A stretch of 64,000 nt of DNA from Stenogyne calaminthoides (lineage: Eukaryota > Streptophyta > Magnoliopsida > Lamiales > Lamiaceae): positions 47,434,889 to 47,498,888 of the forward strand of contig JBBCBC010000002.1 in assembly GCA_037126765.1 (NCBI GenBank), read 5' to 3'. Both the position numbers and the translations under genes were made by a program. This document shows, piece by piece, positions 57,738 through 64,000 of this stretch (positions within the stretch are counted from its first letter, which is position 1; each line of letters begins with the position of its first letter). The notes below the pieces were generated by a model. It was given only the letters and a program-made list of their open reading frames with translations, searched no databases and had not been told where the DNA came from.

Positions 57738-59230
57738 ATGGGAAATCCACATGTAATAGTTGTACCTTATCCAGCACAAGGTCATGTTATCCCCATGTTG
57801 GAGCTCTCACAATGGCTCGTAAAGCACGGTGTCAAAGTCACATTTGTGACCACCGACTTCATTCATAAGAGGTTGGTTGATTCTTTATCAGAATCAGACG
57901 ACATACGAGACCAAGTAACCATGGTCTCAATCCCAGATGGATTGGAGCCATGGGAGGACAGAAATGACTTGGTGAAACTAACTGAAGCGATTTTGAGGGT
58001 CATGCCTGGGGAGCTGGAAGCTCTTATTGAAAGAGTTAATGAAAAAGAAAGACAAAAAATCACCTGTGTTATTGCTGACTGGGCAGTGGGATGGGCTCTT
58101 GAAGTAGCAGAGAAGATAGGGCTTAAGAAAGCAGCCTTCTGGCCTGCTGCAGCAGCCGTCGTGGCCTTAATCAGGAGCATCCCCAAGCTACTCAGTGATG
58201 GGATCATAGACAACAGCGGTGAGTCATGACACTTCAAATCTAGCAACAATTTGAATTCTTATACTTATTTATTTTTGAAAAGGAAACAGAGAAGATCATC
58301 TACAAAACAATCAAGGAGATTAAGTTTTTGTTCATGCTAACATTTACAATATATGCAGGAAGGCCATTGAAGAATCAGGCGATTCGGTTGTCACCAACCA
58401 TGCTGTCAATTAACTCCAGCAACTTAGCATGGGCAACCATTGGTGATCAAATTACACACATTGTTTTTGATATTGTGGTCAACAATAACTACTTGGTCAA
58501 ATCGAGAGAAAGGCTAATCTGCAACTCTTGTTATGGTTTGGAGCCAGGGGCGTTCTCCCTATTTCCCGATATTCTACCTGTGGGGCCCCTTTTGGCGAGG
58601 GACCGCCTGGGAAAATCAGCAGGCCATTTCTGGCCAGAGGACTATTCTTGCTTATTATGGTTGGATCAACAGCCAGCAAATTCTGTCATATATGTTGCAT
58701 TTGGTAGCTTCGCTGTATTTGATCAGAAGCAGTTTGAGGAACTGGCCTTTGGGCTCCAGCTCAGCAATAGGCCGTTTCTGTGGGTCGTGAGGCAAGATGC
58801 AACGAGCTATACGTATCCAGAAGGTTTCGAGGAGAGGGTAAAGAATCAAGGGCGAATGGTGGGATGGGCTCCACAGCAACAAGTTTTAACCCATCCATCT
58901 GTAGCCCTCTTTATAAGCCATTGTGGTTGGAATTCTACCATGGAAGGCATTGGCAATGGAGTTCCTTTCCTATGCTGGCCCTACTTTGCAGATCAGTTCA
59001 TTAACCAGAGCTACATTTGTGATGAGTGGGCGATTGGATTAGGCTTAAACAAAGATGAAAACGGAATGATAAGCCGAGAAGAAATCAAGGATAAAGTCGA
59101 CCTTCTTTACAGCGATAAAAGCTACAAAGAAAGAGTGTTGAATCTTCAAGCAAAGGCCATGGAGAGTGTCAAAGGAGGGTCCTCTAATAACAATTTTAAC
59201 AGTTTCATAGAATGGATAAAGGATTTCTGA
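57738..59230 (+). CDS. UDP-glycosyltransferase, UGT83A-like (copy 4, intact)
   Basis: Exon 1 57738-58218 (481 bp) and exon 2 58359-59230 (872 bp) have exactly the lengths of copy 2 and code for 450 residues. The catalytic His (PAQGH, about residue 16) and Asp (CVIADW, about 114) are present. The PSPG box at about 330-373 reads WAPQQQVLTHPSVALFISHC and continues with GW...FADQ, so Trp22 and terminal Gln44 favour UDP-glucose. Differences from copy 2 cluster in the acceptor-facing N-terminal half (for example VALIRSIPKLL against LALFFNVPKLL) and at EWAIGLGLNKDENGMI after the PSPG box. These could change the acceptor range; that is inference. The ending is WIKDF, shared with copy 3, while copies 1 and 2 end KNY. 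Confidence 0.96.
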
Positions 59231-59321
59231 GTAATTCCTTCTGAGATAGGCAAACACATTACAAATGCCGCAGTAACCTCTTTAATTTTAAACTTTTCAT
59301 TCTTGCTTTTAAATTTTTTAT

Positions 59322-59352
<31 letters not shown>

Positions 59353-60292
59353 AAGACTAAAGTTGGACAATGGCGTTCCAACTCATCAATTTGGTTGGAA
59401 ATCACCTGCAACATGTGAAATTCCGGCGATAATTAAATTTTCCGACTTATTGGACCAAAATTGGACACAGGTGGACTAAAATTGAGAAATCAATAAGATA
59501 AAGGACTAAAACTGGATTCACCCAATAGGATCAAATTTGATATTTACTTGCCTCTTTAAATATTAAAACAAAGAAGAAGGCACGAAAAAATATATAAAAT
59601 GTAGTTTATGGAAGAAGGTATCAGCAAGAACTGGTTTTATTACAATCATGAGGATGAACTATGAAGCCTTTTTTACAGTGCGCAAGGTCTCTCTATCTAT
59701 GAAGACTTCAACTTGTATTCTCAGAGTGAACGTGAAGCACGAAGGAATGAAGTTATTTGTATGCATAAATCTTTTTGCTGGTTTCCCATCATTCACATAT
59801 CTGAATATTATCAGCACATCAAAGTTGGTTTTGCTAAGGAATGACAGAAAAATAAGAAAATCAAGAAGTATTATCATCATTCATTGCTGCAATCTGATAC
59901 ACTTTTCATCTTTAGTAGATGCATGGTGATTTGACTTAAACATACATCTTTATTTACACGAAAAGAGATAAGAATATCACCTGCGGCAAGATCCACCATT
60001 CCACCCCAAGGCTGTTCGTAAGCTCATCCATCTTTATGCATAAATGACATCCATATAGCCCAAACAAAAGAAATCTTCCAAGAGAGAACACCAATTGTTT
60101 TTAAAACAAGCAAATTATGTAAATATTACTTGGACATATAGTTACAAACTAATTATTCATACAACAAATAAACTGAGAACAAGAGTAGATTCCTGACTCC
60201 AAACTCGAGCAAATTAGAAACACCTTCAACCGTAACCTCCTCATCCCATGCTTTTTGAACTCAAAACATAAAATTTGAGTAGAAAGTAAACA
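59231..60292. other. spacer between UGT copy 4 and the copy 5 relic
   Basis: Holds a (TA)n run at 59329-59352 and AT-rich DNA without a recognisable gene. From about 60040 the shared UGT downstream flank reappears (GACATCCATATAGCCCAAAC, GAGAACAAGAGTAG). Confidence 0.6.
59329..59352. repeat. (TA)n microsatellite
   Basis: About 24 bp of TA dinucleotides 100 bp downstream of UGT copy 4. Confidence 0.95.
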
Positions 60293-61090
60293 ATGGGAAA
60301 TCCACATGTAATATCCACACATTGGAGCTTTCTCGGTGGCTGGTAAAGCACAATAAAGATGTCGCACTTGAGATCAATCGTCAGCATTATCAAAGCATTA
60401 TCAGATTGAGATAACATATAACAAGTGGTGATATTGGTTCTTATACCAGATGGATCAGGGGTATAGCTGTAGGGGAGTATAGGAACGAATCTGAAGCTAG
60501 TAAGTGATGGAATTGTAAACAGTAACAGTAAGGTCCTGTAATATTTGCATTCCTCTTCTTTGAAACACTTGAAACCAAAAAATTGGAAAAAATAAAAAAA
60601 TATATAATTTGATTAATCGTGCTTATCAACCAACAGTTTTAACTAGATAAAGACATAGTTTCATCAAAGAAGTGATCAGAGGAAAACTAGAGAATGGTCT
60701 TGCTGTACTACGATTAATGGTTATTTTATATCATGTGGGAAGAATCTTGAACAACCAAATGATTCAGGTGTCACTAAGCATATGATGCAGAGTCACTATG
60801 AACATCTAATGAGTTTGTATTGGTAATGAGGCCAAATAGACAATTGCCTCGGGTATTCTGGTGAAAAATATAACATTTTCCATTAAACTATCAGATTGGA
60901 TGATTTTCAACTCTTTTTATGATTTAGAAAATACCCGATATTTCCCGATATTCTTGTTGGATTTAAGAATAGTCATCTTGTGAATCTGTAAAACCATGCA
61001 AATGGTAATGGCATCTAATGGTTCAGATACCGAATCATATGCATATGGTAGTGCTGAGCATATTGTCTATCATCCTATTAGCAATGGTCA
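60293..61090 (+). pseudogene. UGT83A-like copy 5, heavily degraded relic
   Basis: Begins ATGGGAAATCCACATGTAAT as in the other copies, but the block for the catalytic-His segment is deleted. The sequence jumps to the LELSQWLVKH region (TTGGAGCTTTCTCGGTGGCT). Remnants of the VSIPDG region (CTTATACCAGATGGATCAG) and the start of exon 2 (GAACAACCAAATGATTCAGG, about 60750) can be followed. After that only scattered matches such as TTTATGATTTAGAAAA near 60913 remain. No PSPG box is left. Confidence 0.85.
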
Positions 61091-61787
61091 ATGTTTAAGA
61101 AAAAGTATGATAAATTTCAGTAGAATGTAATAGCATGCTTCATCTGAAATATGATCGATTTCTCAGTTGATGATGGATAAACACTTAAATATTTCCAGAA
61201 GATAAATCAAGTATGATGACCACACAGAAGATTAATATTTTGATGGTTCAGTGATAAACATATAATAAAAACCTTCAAGAAATCATACATATGATGAATC
61301 ATATTAATAAATCTTGTTGCACGAAATGACGTTGACTAGTCATGATCAATCACATAAACTGGTCATATAGAAACTGTTGTCCACAAAAAAACAAGCACTA
61401 AACTTGATCAAAGATGCCCACTGCAGTCTGCAGTCTCTTAGATGCCATTTTTAGGAGGAAAATAAAATCAGCTGGCAAGTTTAAAAAATTAATAAAAGCC
61501 AGCAACTTAAGTGCCCTGCTGATTCAGCAATTTCATCAGGACAGCACACGGTCATCGAATAACCAGAAGAATATGCATTTAAGGTTGTCATGGGTAAAAG
61601 AAACATAGAGATAATCCATATAATGTTCACACAAGAAGTTAAAACAAACTAAAGGAACAAAATACCATATAGGAAGAAGAAGCTTCAAGCTTTGACTTCC
61701 TTTTCATTTGTCCCTCATACTACCTATAAAATTAAAGCCAGTGAAACTATTTGAAGAATCACTCAGAAAATATCTTGAGGGGTTAAA
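61091..61787. other. upstream flank of UGT copy 6
   Basis: Contains the same flank blocks as the other copies (GAAATCATACATATGATGAA, CTTGTTGCACGA, AAACTGGTCATATAG), then a TATAAA at 61725-61730, 58 bp before the ATG. No separate gene seen. Confidence 0.6.
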
Positions 61788-63439
61788 ATGGGGAGACCAC
61801 ACGTATTAGTCATACCATATCCAGCACAAGGGCATGTGATCCCGTTGTTGGAGCTAGCACAATGTCTAGCAAAAGATGGCATCAAAGTCACATTTGTCAA
61901 CACTCAACAGTGAATTCAACCATGTGCGAATCATGAAGGCACTATCACAGCCTGAAAACATAAAAAAGCTGATAAATTTGGCTTCAATCCCAGATGGACT
62001 AGAGCCATGGGAGGATAAGCATGACGTGGGGAAGGTACTATCTGCAATGGCGAAGAACATGCCTGAGAAACTGGAGGCTCTCATCGAAAAGATAAACGAA
62101 ACAAATAGTGACAAAGTTACATGTGTTATTACCGATTATGGGTTAACATGGGTGTTCGAGTTGGCAGATAAGTTAAGAATCAAGAAAACAGCCTTCATGT
62201 CATCGCCAGTAGCTGTGTTGGCCTTAACAAAGAGTGCCTCAAAACTATTCGATGAAGGGATCGTTGACAGTGATGGTGAGTTATTTAACATATGCCTTTC
62301 TAGTTCTAGTTTCTTTTTCCATCTCAAATCCCAAAAAAGAAAAGAAAAAAAGAGCAAGTCTCTTATACACCATTTGTACAGTGCAACTATACACAACTCA
62401 TACTTTTCAGTCAAAACAAATAATAATGTTCGGTGAAAACAACTAACATTGACCAACTAATACTGTTCAGTGAAAACAACTACTACTGTTTAAAAACGAA
62501 CTTGAGTCACACAAGATTTTGCCAAAAAAACAAAAACTAATAATTTGTAAATGTACCTCCAGGAACACCCCTGAAGCAACAGATGATTCACCTATCTCCA
62601 GAAATGCCTGCAATGAGCACATCAGGTTTAATATGGACGCATTTGGGAGATTTAGCCCTCAAAAGCTTATATTCCATTCAATATTACATAAAACGTACGA
62701 TGAATCAGAACAAATGATGGATTGGGTACTCTGCAACTCATCTTACGAACTAGAGCCAGGTGCCCTCGAATTAGTTCCCCAATGTGTGCCAATCGGCCCT
62801 CTTCTTGCGATCAACCGTATCGGCCAATCAGCAGGAAATTTCTGGACAGAGGACTCCGCAAGCCTATCATGGCTCAATCAACAACCTCCCAATTCCACCA
62901 TATATGTCGCATTTGGGAGCTCCACGTTTCTCGATGAAACGCAGTTCCACGAACTCGCTATAGGCCTCGAATTGACCAATAAGCCCTTCCTCTGGGTAGT
63001 GAGGCAGGATTTGACTCAAAACCCTAGGGTTTTCCCCGAAGGATTCGAAGAACGAATTAAGAATCGAGGGAAAATTGTAGAGTGGGTGCCACAACAGGTG
63101 GTGCTATCGCACCATAGTGTGGCTTGTTTTGTGAGCCATTGCGGTTGGAATTCGACCTTGGAGAGCGTCAGCAATGGCGTCCCTCTCTTGTGCTGGCCTT
63201 ACTATGCCGATCAGTTTCTCAATGAGGCTTACATTTCTGATTTCTGGAAAGTTGGATTAGGGTTGGAAAAAGATGGAGGTGGGATTATTAGAGGGGAAGA
63301 AATCGAGAAGAAGGTGGGGATTCTTCTGACTGATGAAGGATACAAAAATAGAGCCATGAATCTTCAATCGAAGGCAGTTTGTAGTGGGCGATCTCAGAAG
63401 AATTTCAACGATTTTGTTGATTGGATCAAAACGAACTAA
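61788..63439 (+). pseudogene. UGT83A-like copy 6, divergent, with two frameshifts
   Basis: Exon 1 61788-62275 starts MGRPHVLVIPYPAQGHVIPL, closer to the usual UGT83A1 start than the other copies. It is 488 bp, seven more than the 481 bp of intact copies. The surplus is CAACAGT after CAACACT near 61904-61910, a small imperfect duplication, and it creates a TGA at 61911-61913. The rest of exon 1 is open in another frame. Exon 2, 62563-63439, lacks one base near 62660 (in GATTTAGCCCTC) and is open afterwards, through the PSPG box (WVPQQVVLSHHSVACFVSHC onward, ending ADQ) to the TAA at 63437-63439. Only these two small indels disrupt the gene, so either it died recently or the sequence contains errors. 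Confidence 0.9.
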
Positions 63440-63775
63440 ATTAGTAATCGAGTTTTCAGTTTTCACCAAAAAAATCAGGAATTAGTGAGCCTGTGACATG
63501 CTGCAAGCATGAAGGAAGGGTGGTAGTTAATCTTTTCTTTATTTTCTTTATTCAATAAAGAAAATCAACTATCCTTTCAAAATAATAATAATAATAATAA
63601 TAAAGAAAGTCAACTATTCTATATTTCTATTAAATATTAATCTTGATTTTCTTGTTATGATTTCTTAATATGTCGATACCATTGGGCCTGGGCTTTAACT
63701 CACAAACAGGCCCTTCCAAAATTTGGAATTATAAAATAAAAATTAGGGTCCGGTTATTAACACCCCCATTATTAG
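63440..63775. other. 3' flank of UGT copy 6
   Basis: Probably contains the 3' UTR of copy 6. An (AAT)n run is at 63580-63603. Nothing else recognised. Confidence 0.6.
63580..63603. repeat. (AAT)n microsatellite
   Basis: Eight AAT/ATA trinucleotides. Confidence 0.95.
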
Positions 63776-64000
63776 GAGATACACCCCTCCTTAATTTCGA
63801 AATATAGGTGTTGAAATTGTATCTTAATTTCGAAAGTGGTTTTTCGAAATCACTAACATATTTCGAAAAGAAGATGTCGAATTTCTAACTCTCAAAACAA
63901 ATGTTCCGAAATTAAGATACAATTTCAACACCAGTGTTTCGAAATTATGTATTAAATTCAAATTAAATTTTTCGAAAATATTTTATGGGGGGTGTATCTC
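63776..64000. mobile_element. foldback / MITE-like element, reaching the right edge
   Basis: GAGATACACCCC at 63776-63787 is the exact reverse complement of GGGGTGTATCTC at 63989-64000. Inside, a 26-bp arm at 63807-63832 (GGTGTTGAAATTGTATC...) is the exact reverse complement of 63907-63932. TTTCGAAA or ATTTCGAAAT occurs many times. No coding frame. The outer ends and target duplication cannot be judged because the window stops here. Confidence 0.7.

Overview
The window is plant nuclear DNA, most likely from a eudicot. It holds intron-bearing genes with plant GT-AG splice sites, a nuclear gene for plastid ribosomal protein L6, a UGT83A-type glycosyltransferase cluster, Athila and Tat lineage Ty3/gypsy retrotransposons, a Ty1/copia element and a LINE relic. 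The species cannot be fixed from the sequence alone.

Layout. (1) 67-3524, minus: the 5' two thirds of a KH-domain RNA-binding protein gene (RIK / KHDC4 family), running off the left edge. (2) 4079-about 30150: a nested retrotransposon complex. Element A is a Tat-lineage Ty3/gypsy element with its 5' LTR at 4079-4917. Its integrase region is split by element B, an Athila-type element at 9900-22485 flanked by AGCTC/AGCTT. B is split by a 1.84-kb LTR-like unit (C1, 14297-16140) flanked by a perfect GATCA duplication. A second, inverted unit (C2, 28185-30035) splits the 3' LTR of A. A also carries a 76-77 bp tandem array and an antisense gene with its own TATA box. (3) 31007-33317, plus: plastid ribosomal protein L6, three coding exons with a GC-AG second intron. 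(4) 33839-33911, minus: tRNA-Ala(UGC). (5) 34962-36075, minus: LINE relic, then AT-rich intergenic DNA with degenerate repeats. (6) 39227-44062, plus: a nine-exon gene of the plant 'dentin sialophosphoprotein-like' family of unknown function. (7) 46122-63439, plus: a tandem cluster of six UGT83A-like loci. Two are intact (53039-54471 and 57738-59230, each 450 residues in two exons). One is split by a copia element with near-identical LTRs, two carry frameshifts and/or stops, and one is a short relic. (8) The right edge holds the start of a foldback, MITE-like element rich in TTTCGAAA.

How the parts relate. The retroelement complex fills the space between two genes that point away from each other (RIK-like and rpl6). 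Its right edge is truncated very close to the probable 5' UTR of rpl6. Flanking repeats shared by the UGT copies, including relic exon-2 pieces downstream of two of them, show that the cluster grew by tandem duplication of gene-plus-flank units. All four closely related copies keep a TATAAAAAG box 48-50 bp before the ATG. The PSPG boxes end in Gln, as in glucosyltransferases; the acceptor cannot be predicted.
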